From positions 1 through 20,527 of the forward strand of contig JAITNB010000062.1 in the NCBI GenBank assembly GCA_031290695.1: 20,527 nucleotides of DNA. The letters run 5' to 3'. The position numbers were made by a program, and so were the translations under genes. This document shows, piece after piece, positions 1 to 7,098 of the stretch. Below the pieces are notes generated by a model, which saw nothing but the letters and a program-made list of their open reading frames with translations, did no database searches and had not been told where the DNA came from. How positions within the stretch are numbered: position 1 is the first letter of the stretch; each line of letters starts with the position of its first letter. Origin of the DNA: Coriobacteriales bacterium (GTDB lineage: Bacteria; Actinomycetota; Coriobacteriia; Coriobacteriales; UBA8131).

Positions 1-31
1 CCCTACAAACCACTCTTTACGAAAGGCAACC

Positions 32-165
32 ATGGATAACAGAAAATACACAAAAAACCTCGAAGCCTATGCCCACCTCGTTATCGCGAGTGGCTGCAAC
101 CTCAAGCCCGGCCAGGAACAGGCAACGAGGTCCCCCTCTTCACCAACGGCAACTGGGCAAAATAA
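32..165 (+). pseudogene. Remnant of an M29-family aminopeptidase: N-terminus joined out of frame to C-terminus
   Basis: An ATG at 32 with a GAAAGG ribosome site at 21-26 opens about 29 codons (32-118) resembling the start of M29 (AmpS/aminopeptidase T) metallo-aminopeptidases: a basic start, then LEAYAHLVIASG and NLKPGQE. From 121, in another frame, 14 codons read GNEVPLFTNGNWAK and stop at TAA 163-165, which resembles the C-terminal tail of the same family. The roughly 370 residues between, with all the metal ligands, are missing, so no peptidase can be made. Read without a frame change, the first frame runs to TGA at 197-199 and gives a 55-residue product of no expected function. The junction carries near-repeats, CAGGAA then CAGGCAA (113-125), compatible with a deletion between short homologies. 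The family call rests on recalled family features, not an alignment. Confidence 0.6.
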
Positions 166-224
166 TAGGGATTATGTAGTGTTTATCCAGAAATTGTGAC
201 GGGTGCAGCTGGGGCAAACAATCA

Positions 225-233
225 TGATATACT
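225..233 (+). promoter_or_regulatory. Possible extended -10 promoter of the HD-GYP operon
   Basis: TGATATACT at 225-233 matches an extended -10 element (TGnTATAAT type), 63 bases before the ATG at 297. No convincing -35 box lies at 16-18 bases, which extended -10 promoters tolerate. It sits in an AT-richer stretch (165-245) between the aminopeptidase remnant and the operon and is the best promoter candidate there. No terminator or riboswitch was seen in 165-296. Confidence 0.35.
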
Positions 234-296
234 TGCTTTACCTTAAGGCGATTGAGAGCCTCGGTGCCGGTCTGAGGAAAGGGATGTGATCATTAC

Positions 297-1403
297 ATGG
301 CGAGCGAGAGCAGGAAGCCAGTCATACTGACGGTTGATGACGACCCTATCATCTTGAACTCGGTCCTTGCGACGCTCAAAGAAGATTATACGGTACGCCC
401 CTTCACCTCTGGCGAAGCCGCGCTCAAGTTCCTGGATAAAAACGAGGTCGACCTTATCCTCCTCGACCACAACATGCCCGAGATGACCGGGTTCGACGTG
501 CTTAAGGCCCTGCAGGCCGAGAGCCGCTTTAGAGCCGTGCCTGTCATCTTCCTCACCGGCTCGGTGAACAGCGAGGACGAGGTCTCGGCGCTCGAGCTGG
601 GGGCCGTCGACTACCTGCTCAAGCCTTTCAGGCCCCGAGCGCTCATCACCCGCGTACATCTGCAACTCGAGCTCTTTAGGCACCGCAACCACCTGGAAGA
701 GATGGTTGCGGAGAAGACCGTCCAGCTGCAGACGGTCAACAAGAAGCTTGAGCAGCGCGACCGCATCACCCTGGACCTGCTCGCACAGGCCTCCGACCTG
801 CGCGACCACGACACCGGGACCCACATCGACCGCACGACCGCCTACACGCGGATCCTCGTAGAGCACATCATAGCTAACCCCACCGAGGGCTACACGCTCT
901 CTGCCGAGTACGGCCACGACATCATCGACGCGGTAAAGCTGCACGACCTGGGCAAGCTCGCGATGCCCGACAGCGTCCTGCTCAAGCCGGGGCGCCTGAC
1001 CGAGGAGGAGTTCGCTATTATCCGCACCCATCCTATCCATGGTAGCGAGATGCTCAAGCAGGCTATCCAGGAGATGGAGGAGGACTCGCTGCTGCAAACG
1101 GCGCTTGACATAGCGTTTGGGCACCATGAGAAATGGGATGGGTCCGGCTATCCCGGCGGTATTGCGGGCGAGGACATCCCCTTATGTGCGCGCATAACTG
1201 CCATCGCCGACGTGTTCGATGCCCTCACCTCCGTGCGGCCCTACAAACGCGCCTTCACACCGGAGGAGGCGTTTGGCATCATCTATAAGGATGCGGGGAC
1301 GCATTTTGACCCCTACCTGGTCGAGATACTGCGGCTCCATGAGGCAGACTTCACCTCGATTACCATCAGCAACAAGGACGACATCGCCAGCACACGTTTT
1401 TGA
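297..1403 (+). CDS. Response regulator with HD-GYP c-di-GMP phosphodiesterase output (RpfG-like)
   Basis: This 368-residue cytoplasmic protein has a CheY-like receiver (about 8-125) and an HD-GYP domain (about 155-355). The receiver has acidic residues D14-D16, phosphoacceptor D57 in LLDHNMPEM, and K109 in LKPF. The HD-GYP domain keeps HDLGK (216-220), a THPIHG motif, HHE (276-278), DGSGYPGG (from 281) and the ADVFDALTSVRPYK block, so it should hydrolyse c-di-GMP to pGpG or GMP. A helix of about 25 residues joins the two domains. The ATG at 297 follows GAGGAAAGGG (274-283) at a long spacing of 13. It is the first gene of a plus-strand operon: the FIST gene starts 16 bases after its TGA and the hybrid kinase follows. 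The kinase's HPt domain is the likely phosphodonor (inference). The domain assignment is firm; the signal sensed is unknown. Confidence 0.95.
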   Translation: MASESRKPVILTVDDDPIILNSVLATLKEDYTVRPFTSGEAALKFLDKNEVDLILLDHNMPEMTGFDVLKALQAESRFRAVPVIFLTGSVNSEDEVSALELGAVDYLLKPFRPRALITRVHLQLELFRHRNHLEEMVAEKTVQLQTVNKKLEQRDRITLDLLAQASDLRDHDTGTHIDRTTAYTRILVEHIIANPTEGYTLSAEYGHDIIDAVKLHDLGKLAMPDSVLLKPGRLTEEEFAIIRTHPIHGSEMLKQAIQEMEEDSLLQTALDIAFGHHEKWDGSGYPGGIAGEDIPLCARITAIADVFDALTSVRPYKRAFTPEEAFGIIYKDAGTHFDPYLVEILRLHEADFTSITISNKDDIASTRF

Positions 1404-1419
1404 CAGAAGAGGGGGGCCG

Positions 1420-2586
1420 ATGATACGGTCTTTCACAGCCTATACCGAAGAGATCGATGACGCAAGCGCGGCGGTTGCCGAGATCCTCACACAACTCGGC
1501 CTCGAGGGAAGGCTCCTTGCCCATTCCCTCGGCATCATACAGTGTTACAACGCGTTTATCGAGGAGGGCGTGGCTGCCGCCATCAGTGATGCGCTGCCCT
1601 TCACCACGGTTGGCTGCTCGGCCCTGAGCGTCTCGAGCTCTGCAGGCAGGGGACAGATAGCCTTAACCGTCATGGTGCTCACAAGCGACGATGTCGAGTT
1701 CGCCGCAGCCGTGTCGGGCCGTGTCGGTTCGTATGAGAAGGTCGGGCCTGCTGTGGCCGACGCCTATCACGAGGCCGCCCAAGCCCTGTCGCAAGAACCC
1801 CTGCTCCTTATCCCCTTTGTACCCTTTATATTCGACATTGGTGGCGACGAGTGGGTCGAACAGCTTGATGCCGTATCGGGGAGGCTCCCTGCCTTTGGGG
1901 CGCTCTCGTTTTCTGACGACACCAGCTTCACCCGCATATACACCTTTAAGGACGGCACGCACTATGAGGATGCGATGGTACTTGTCGCCTTGACGGGAGA
2001 CGTGCATCCGAGCTTCTTCCAGATATCCGTGTTCGAGGAGAGCATCGCCAAGACGAAGGCGGTCGTCACTGCAAGCAGCCGCTCATTGCTCCAGGGCATC
2101 AATGCCGTCTCGCCCATCGAGTTCTTCAAGTCCATGGGGTTCGAAAACGACAAAGACGGCAAGAGGGACATCACCATGTTGTCACTGGTGATCGACCTCG
2201 ATGATGGCTCACGCCTGATAAGGACCTGCCTGGGCGAGAATCCTGACGGGTCGCTGCTCCTCTCAGGCAAGGTTCCCGTTGGCGGGGCACTCTCCTTCGC
2301 CGTGATGTCGCCGGATGATGTTGTCGCAGGGGCCAAGGTGTTGGCGCAGAAGATACTGCCAGGCGTGGAGGGCAGGGGTATGCTCGCCTATTCCTGTGCG
2401 GCACGGAGCTGGGCCCTTGGCATCAATGACATGGCCGAGCACGAGCAGTTCCAAGCGGTCTTTGGGAACACGGCCAACTACCTGGTCATGTATGCTGGTG
2501 GCGAGATATTCCCGTCGTTCAGGGATGACGGGAGCGTCGTTGCCAACCACCTGCAAAACGACTCATTGATCGTCTGTGTCTTCTAG
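1420..2586 (+). CDS. FIST N/FIST C domain sensory protein
   Basis: The product is a 388-residue soluble protein. Residues of about 25-195 look like the FIST N domain (HSLGII, then TTVGCSAL and a long beta-rich stretch) and about 215-370 like FIST C, ending in the typical YAGGEIFPSF followed by ANHLQNDSL. FIST proteins occur with two-component and c-di-GMP proteins and are thought to bind small ligands, perhaps amino acids; the activity is not established. The ATG at 1420 follows the purine-rich AGAAGAGGGGGG (1407-1416) just after the upstream TGA. The reading frame is open further upstream, but only inside the HD-GYP gene, so that extension is rejected. Twelve bases separate its TAG from the kinase start. 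It probably supplies the input for the adjoining kinase/HD-GYP pathway, since neither neighbour is a membrane sensor (inference). Confidence 0.88.
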   Translation: MIRSFTAYTEEIDDASAAVAEILTQLGLEGRLLAHSLGIIQCYNAFIEEGVAAAISDALPFTTVGCSALSVSSSAGRGQIALTVMVLTSDDVEFAAAVSGRVGSYEKVGPAVADAYHEAAQALSQEPLLLIPFVPFIFDIGGDEWVEQLDAVSGRLPAFGALSFSDDTSFTRIYTFKDGTHYEDAMVLVALTGDVHPSFFQISVFEESIAKTKAVVTASSRSLLQGINAVSPIEFFKSMGFENDKDGKRDITMLSLVIDLDDGSRLIRTCLGENPDGSLLLSGKVPVGGALSFAVMSPDDVVAGAKVLAQKILPGVEGRGMLAYSCAARSWALGINDMAEHEQFQAVFGNTANYLVMYAGGEIFPSFRDDGSVVANHLQNDSLIVCVF

Positions 2587-2598
2587 CAGGTGTGAGAC

Positions 2599-5160
2599 TT
2601 GAAACTCTTCGAATCCCTCACACACCCTCATAAGAAGGATGACCCCAAACAGGAGGCCCCTGTGGCTGAGACGGCCGCCTTATCGTCGGTTCCTGCCTCT
2701 TCCTCCTCGATCAGGCCGGTCGAACTCCCCCTGCAGGCTCCCCAGGACATTGAGGGCCTCACGGCCGAGAACGAGGGCCTTCGGCTTCAAATCAAGAAGC
2801 TCAACCGCAACCTCACAGCCCTGCAAAACAAGCTCTACCGCATTGACCGTGTCTCGGGTACGCGCGACCAGTTGACGAACTACCTCAAATCAGAGCAGCT
2901 GCGCCAGGAGCGCTTCATGGCGATGATGCTCCAGAACACCCCGGACATCATCATCATGCTCGACCAGAATGCCTGCTTCGCGTACTGCACCGATGCCTTC
3001 ATCAAGGCGTTAGGCATTAAGAGCTTTGGCCTTATCGACGGGTGGCACTTCCTCGACGTGCTCAAGCTCACCGGCGATGAGGGGTTTGTCCAAAGCGCAA
3101 ACGAGCGCATCCAAGCCGCCGCCGAGAGCGACGAGCCACAAGTTCGCCACGAGCTTGTCGACCTGAGCCAAACCGGTGACTACCGCAGCTTTATCATCAC
3201 CACTGCGGCGATACGCAACCCGCACGGCGTGCTTGAGGCCTATGTGTCGGTGTTTCATGATGTGACAGAAATCAACCGCGCGCGTGTGACGGCCGAGGAG
3301 GCCAACCGTACCAAAAGCGAGTTCCTCGCAACGGTGAGCCACGAGTTGCGCACCCCCCTCAACGCCGTCAACGGCCTCGCCGAGCTGGAACTGCGCAAAA
3401 ACCTGCCACGGGAGACCCTCAACAACCTCGAGAAGATATACAGCTCCGGCGTCACGTTGCTCAACATCATCAACGACATCCTCGACATCTCGAAGATCGA
3501 GTCGGGGCGCTTCGAGCTGCTCCCGGCCGAGTACGACATGGCCTCCATCATCAGCGACACCATCAGCATGAACGTCGTGCGCATCGGCTCCAAGCCCATC
3601 ACCTTCACCCTTGAGGCCAGCCCCGCACTTCCCAGCCGCCTCTACGGCGATGAGCTACGCGTCAAGCAGATCATGAACAACATCCTCTCCAACGCCGTCA
3701 AATACACGTTGGAGGGCACTATCGTACTCAAGCTCACCGCAGTGCCAAGCGAGACCGACTGCTGGCTGGAGTGCTCCGTCCAGGACTCGGGCGTTGGCAT
3801 CCGTGAAGAGGACCTCGAGCACCTGTTCTCAGAGTATCAACAGTTCGATACCGCAAGCCACCGCCACATCGAGGGCACCGGCCTGGGGCTCTTTATCACC
3901 AAACAGCTCATCGAGCTGATGAACGGCGAGATAACGGTCGAGAGCACCTATGGCAAAGGCACCACCTTTAACTTTCGTATCCGTCAGACCGTTATCGACG
4001 ACACGCCCCTCGGCGAGGAGCTTGCCCATAACCTCCAAACCTTCCGCTTCTTCGAGAACCGCAACCGCCGTGTCAAAGAGATCGACTACATCCCCATGCC
4101 CTTTGCCAAGATACTCGTGGTGGACGACGTGCTCACCAACCTCGATGTCGCAAAGGGTATGATGGCCCCCTACAACATGACGGTGCATAGTGTGACCAGC
4201 GGCCGTCAGGCAATCGAGCTGGTACGCGAGGCCGAGAACGTGTACGACCTCATCTTCATGGACCATATGATGCCCGAGATGGACGGCATCCAAGCGGCAC
4301 GCCTCATACGTGAGATCGGCTCCAACTACGCGCGCAACGTCCCTATCGTGGCACTCACCGCCAACGCCATCGTAGGCATCGAGAACCTGTTCCTCGAAAA
4401 CGGCTGCCAGGGCTTCCTTACCAAGCCAATCGACGTCATAAAGCTGGATGCCATACTCCATAAATGGGTCTTAGACAAACAGAGCGACGATGTAAAGAAG
4501 GAGATGGAGAAGAACATGCCCGTCAAACAACCGTCCGGCACCAGTCCCGGCACCGTGGATACGATACTGAGCGAAGCGCACATCGAAGGCGTTGACCTCG
4601 TCACCGGCATCAGGAACTTTAACAACAGCGCCTCGATCTATATGCGCATAGCCCATTCGTTTATCACGAACATGCCCAAGACCCTCGACGAGCTGCGCAC
4701 GGTCGACGAGGGCTCCCTGCCAGAATATGCGATACGGGTACACGGGGCAAAGGGCAGTTGCTACGGCATCTGTGCCAACGACTGCGGGGACGCGGCCAAG
4801 GCCCTTGAGATCGCCTCAAAGGCCGGGGACTGGAAGACAGTCGCCCGTGACAACGGGCCGTTCATCGCCCAGGTCGAGAAGCTCATCGAGGGCCTCAAAG
4901 ACCTCGAGGCCAAGGTCGAGGCAGAGAGCCAACGCCAAGACGCCCTACGCCCCAAGGCAGCCGCCCTCAGCAAGGACACCCTCGCAAAGCTGCTCGCCGC
5001 GACACAGGACTACGACATCGAGGAGATGCAACGCCTCATCGACGACCTGGACTCCTACGACTACGAGGGCGACACCAGCCTCATACCCTGGCTCAAGAAA
5101 CAATACGCCAGCTTTAGCTATGACGCGATAGTAGAGAAGCTCCAGGAACTCCTCCAATAA
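2599..5160 (+). CDS. Soluble PAS hybrid histidine kinase with receiver and HPt domains
   Basis: The product is 853 residues long with no membrane segment. The order is a low-complexity N-terminus, a coiled coil (about 52-83), PAS (about 105-225), HisKA with H248 in VSHELRTP, HATPase_c with N365, DSGVGI (from 396) and GTGLGL (from 426), a receiver (about 505-625) with D555 and K609, and an HPt domain (about 655-765) with H715 in VHGAKGSC. About 75 acidic, helical residues follow the HPt; I do not recognise them. All phosphorelay residues are present, so H248 to D555 to H715 can be completed in one chain. The start is TTG at 2599: a TGA codon two codons upstream closes the frame, AGGTG at 2588-2592 is well spaced, and the first internal Met is beyond residue 100. 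The last of three operon genes, it probably phosphorylates D57 of the HD-GYP protein (inference). Confidence 0.95.
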   Translation: MKLFESLTHPHKKDDPKQEAPVAETAALSSVPASSSSIRPVELPLQAPQDIEGLTAENEGLRLQIKKLNRNLTALQNKLYRIDRVSGTRDQLTNYLKSEQLRQERFMAMMLQNTPDIIIMLDQNACFAYCTDAFIKALGIKSFGLIDGWHFLDVLKLTGDEGFVQSANERIQAAAESDEPQVRHELVDLSQTGDYRSFIITTAAIRNPHGVLEAYVSVFHDVTEINRARVTAEEANRTKSEFLATVSHELRTPLNAVNGLAELELRKNLPRETLNNLEKIYSSGVTLLNIINDILDISKIESGRFELLPAEYDMASIISDTISMNVVRIGSKPITFTLEASPALPSRLYGDELRVKQIMNNILSNAVKYTLEGTIVLKLTAVPSETDCWLECSVQDSGVGIREEDLEHLFSEYQQFDTASHRHIEGTGLGLFITKQLIELMNGEITVESTYGKGTTFNFRIRQTVIDDTPLGEELAHNLQTFRFFENRNRRVKEIDYIPMPFAKILVVDDVLTNLDVAKGMMAPYNMTVHSVTSGRQAIELVREAENVYDLIFMDHMMPEMDGIQAARLIREIGSNYARNVPIVALTANAIVGIENLFLENGCQGFLTKPIDVIKLDAILHKWVLDKQSDDVKKEMEKNMPVKQPSGTSPGTVDTILSEAHIEGVDLVTGIRNFNNSASIYMRIAHSFITNMPKTLDELRTVDEGSLPEYAIRVHGAKGSCYGICANDCGDAAKALEIASKAGDWKTVARDNGPFIAQVEKLIEGLKDLEAKVEAESQRQDALRPKAAALSKDTLAKLLAATQDYDIEEMQRLIDDLDSYDYEGDTSLIPWLKKQYASFSYDAIVEKLQELLQ

Positions 5161-5163
5161 CAT

Positions 5164-5199
5164 GCCAGCACCGTTTATGCCTACTTATACGGTGCTGGC
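5164..5199. terminator. Bidirectional hairpin terminator between convergent genes, overlapping a gene end
   Basis: GCCAGCACCGT (5164-5174) and ACGGTGCTGGC (5189-5199) form a perfect 11-bp stem with a 14-base loop. It begins three bases after the hybrid kinase TAA. Its 3' arm encodes the last codons (Ala-Ser-Thr-Val) of the minus-strand cyclase, whose stop codon (5185-5187) lies in the loop. A T-tract is nearly absent on both sides (only CCTTT on the plus strand), so termination may be modest or the hairpin may mainly protect 3' ends. Its place exactly between converging genes supports a shared role. Confidence 0.7.
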
Positions 5200-6408
5200 C
5201 CTTTGCATCTTATGGGCGCGTTTATACGCATACATCTTCTCGTCGGCGAGGCTCAGGAGCTCGCTGGCGGGCAGGGTGTTGTCGGCGGTGACCTCAATGA
5301 CGCCATAGCTGATACTGCGGTTATACTCAACAGCGGGCTCGCTGTGCTCCATCAGGTTGGTGCGAAGGCCCTCAAGGCGCTCCTCGGCCGAGCCCAGGTT
5401 CCAGCCCTTGCAGAGCATCATGAACTCGTCGCCTCCCAGCCTGCAGATGACAACATTGTTCGCAAACAGCTTGAGCATGGCGCTCACGCAGAGGATATAG
5501 GTATCTCCCTCACGATGCCCATACTCGTCGTTGACAAACTTGAGGTTATCCATGTCGATGAAGCAGATAACAAACCCTTCGCCTTCCTCAAGCCAGGTAT
5601 TGAGCTTGTTCATACCATAGTGGCGGTTATAGGCCTCGGTGAGCTCGTCAACATAGGCGATGTTCTCAAGGCTGTCCAACCGCCTTCTCTCAAGCGTCAC
5701 ATCGCTGAGCACAAAGGCCACTGCATCGTGGCCGTGCCACAGTATGGGGTAGGTCGCCACCGAGAAGTACTGGGTGCCTCCCTCAAAATCAAGCGCGAGC
5801 TCAAGGGGGTCGTCGCTTGAATGGGGATGCACGTCCTCGACCTGATGGCCGAGCCAGCGGTGGAGATGGGTGGTGGACTCAAGGTTCATGAGCACATTCT
5901 CCACCTTGTGGTTCGAGAACAACCACTCTCCGTTCTCCCGGTCGATCATGACGATCCACTGTGAGATGTTGTTGGTGATGGCCTCAAACAAGCTGTTGCT
6001 TTGGAGAAGTGCCTCGGTCTTTTGCTGGCTGATCTCAATCTCGTCACTCAGGGCGGTATAGCGCTCCTCAAGCTGTTTGACCATGTCGTTGACCGCTTCT
6101 GAGAACTCTCCCATGAAGCTCACGTGCTGCGTGTAGTCACCTTTGGCGACCTGTTGCATCTGCCAGGTGAGGTGCTTGAGCGAGGCATGGAGCGACTTGA
6201 GCCCCGAGGCCAGCTCGTTGCCCTGGGCTACTGGCACATTCTCGAGGTCGCCTTTGGAGATGGCGCGCGAAAAATCGCGTACCTCGCCCACGCAGTGTCC
6301 AAGATATAACAAGCCCTTGCCCAAGTCCCTAAACCCCTCGGGCAGTTGCTCAGGGTCAAGTACAGCCTTGCGGGGATCATAGAGCAGGTTCTTGATGTAA
6401 TCGAACAA
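5185..6408 (-). CDS. Cytoplasmic diguanylate cyclase with HAMP-like, PAS and GGDEF domains
   Basis: A 407-residue protein without membrane segments. An N-terminal helical part (1-130) includes a GKGLLYL segment and a HAMP-like KGDYTQHVSFMGEFSEAVND stretch, followed by a coiled coil, a PAS-like domain (about 140-240) and GGDEF (about 245-400). The active site GGDEF is intact (325-329, preceded by CRL), so it should make c-di-GMP from GTP. The inhibitory RxxD site is absent: the two positions are A316 and V319. The annotated start is TTG at 6408, with no good ribosome site. The frame is open to a TAG at 6448-6450, and an in-frame ATC at 6429 has AGGTGG six bases before it, which would add seven residues. 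It lies 87 bases downstream of the V4R gene, probably in the same transcript; V4R may provide the input (inference). Confidence 0.92.
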   Translation of the reverse strand: MFDYIKNLLYDPRKAVLDPEQLPEGFRDLGKGLLYLGHCVGEVRDFSRAISKGDLENVPVAQGNELASGLKSLHASLKHLTWQMQQVAKGDYTQHVSFMGEFSEAVNDMVKQLEERYTALSDEIEISQQKTEALLQSNSLFEAITNNISQWIVMIDRENGEWLFSNHKVENVLMNLESTTHLHRWLGHQVEDVHPHSSDDPLELALDFEGGTQYFSVATYPILWHGHDAVAFVLSDVTLERRRLDSLENIAYVDELTEAYNRHYGMNKLNTWLEEGEGFVICFIDMDNLKFVNDEYGHREGDTYILCVSAMLKLFANNVVICRLGGDEFMMLCKGWNLGSAEERLEGLRTNLMEHSEPAVEYNRSISYGVIEVTADNTLPASELLSLADEKMYAYKRAHKMQRASTV

Positions 6409-6435
6409 AAGTTCAGCTACTGGATCGATGGTGTT

Positions 6436-6441
6436 CCACCT
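6436..6441 (-). promoter_or_regulatory. Ribosome binding site pointing to a possible ATC start of the cyclase gene
   Basis: On the minus strand AGGTGG (6441-6436) is followed after six bases by ATC (6429-6427), in frame with the cyclase. The nearest recognised start is TTG at 6408, which is 27 bases from this site, too far for normal initiation and without a site of its own. Either translation begins at the rare ATC codon, or TTG is used inefficiently, or the base is a mutated ATG. The sequence alone cannot decide. Confidence 0.45.
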
Positions 6442-6495
6442 ACTAATCTAAAACGCAGTCAGAGTCCCCCGTAGAGCTACCATAAGTATAGCAGG

Positions 6496-7029
6496 TTAGA
6501 GGGCAGTTCCCCTAAAGCGGCATACGCGGTCACCATTTGCCCAGCAATCGACCTCACGAACATCGTACTTGGTACCCGTATAGGTCTCAAGTATGCCAGC
6601 GATAAAGCCCTCGTCGTAGTTGCAGACCGTCTCGTCGGTAACAGGGAGGCCGCTGCAGTCGAGGTCCTGGCCAACCGTGAGTACAAGGTTGCCGGTCTCA
6701 GGGTCAAAGACCTCCATGCGCAGGATGCCTATCTTGAGGTCCTCAAGCGCTTTTTGCAGGTTGGCGATAAAGGTGTCGAGGTCCACCGAGAGGTCGAGCA
6801 CCGCCTTGGTGAACTCGCTGCCCGCAAGAAACCCGGCATCCCTAAAGAGGTCGTTCGCCTTCTCGGCGCCATAGTCACGGGTGAGCACGTCGAGCATGGT
6901 GAACTGCATGAGGCGATACACCAAAACGGGCATCTCCTCGCCGAGGTCGCCGCGTCCCTCCTTGATGTCGCCAAGGTTCTCCCACTTGAACTTGTTGTGC
7001 GTGTCTGCCTTTAAAAAGATGTTTTCCAT
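6496..7029 (-). CDS. V4R-domain protein
   Basis: A 177-residue soluble protein whose C-terminal two thirds match the V4R (4-vinyl reductase-like) small-ligand-binding fold. Its end has the family-like pattern DCWANGDRVCRF. Four cysteines, C125, C136, C162 and C170, are placed as in V4R proteins thought to bind metal or another cofactor; binding here is inference. The ATG at 7029 has AGGAG (AAAAAGGAGTATGACATG) at good spacing; a longer reading upstream lacks this support. It lies 69 bases after pilT and 87 before the diguanylate cyclase, all on the minus strand. V4R domains are often found with signalling output proteins, so this is probably the ligand sensor for the cyclase downstream. An enzymatic role is unlikely given its size and neighbours. 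Confidence 0.85.
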   Translation of the reverse strand: MENIFLKADTHNKFKWENLGDIKEGRGDLGEEMPVLVYRLMQFTMLDVLTRDYGAEKANDLFRDAGFLAGSEFTKAVLDLSVDLDTFIANLQKALEDLKIGILRMEVFDPETGNLVLTVGQDLDCSGLPVTDETVCNYDEGFIAGILETYTGTKYDVREVDCWANGDRVCRFRGTAL

Positions 7030-7063
7030 GTCATACTCCTTTTTCTTGTAGCAAGGGCGGTTA

Positions 7064-7077
7064 GTCACGCCTGTGAC
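7064..7077 (-). other. Small hairpin between pilT and the V4R gene
   Basis: GTCAC (7064-7068) and GTGAC (7073-7077) form a perfect 5-bp stem with a 4-base loop in the 69-base gap between pilT and the V4R gene. No T-run follows on the minus strand, so it is not a classical terminator. It could be an operator half-site pair or an mRNA processing point that sets V4R and cyclase levels apart from pilT. Short stems like this also arise by chance. Confidence 0.25.
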
Positions 7078-7098
7078 CACTGCGTCCCTCTTATACCC

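Noticed and set aside
195..240. Possible c-di-GMP (GEMM) riboswitch before the HD-GYP gene
   Set aside because: Only a GGCAAAC-like fragment is shared with the consensus; the paired stems and the second conserved half are missing.
243..1127. Long minus-strand reading opposite the HD-GYP gene
   Set aside because: It is a shadow with no recognisable domain, while the plus-strand frame has complete receiver and HD-GYP motifs.
1219..1419. Upstream extension of the FIST gene
   Set aside because: It lies inside the HD-GYP coding region; the ATG at 1420 has a ribosome site after the upstream stop.
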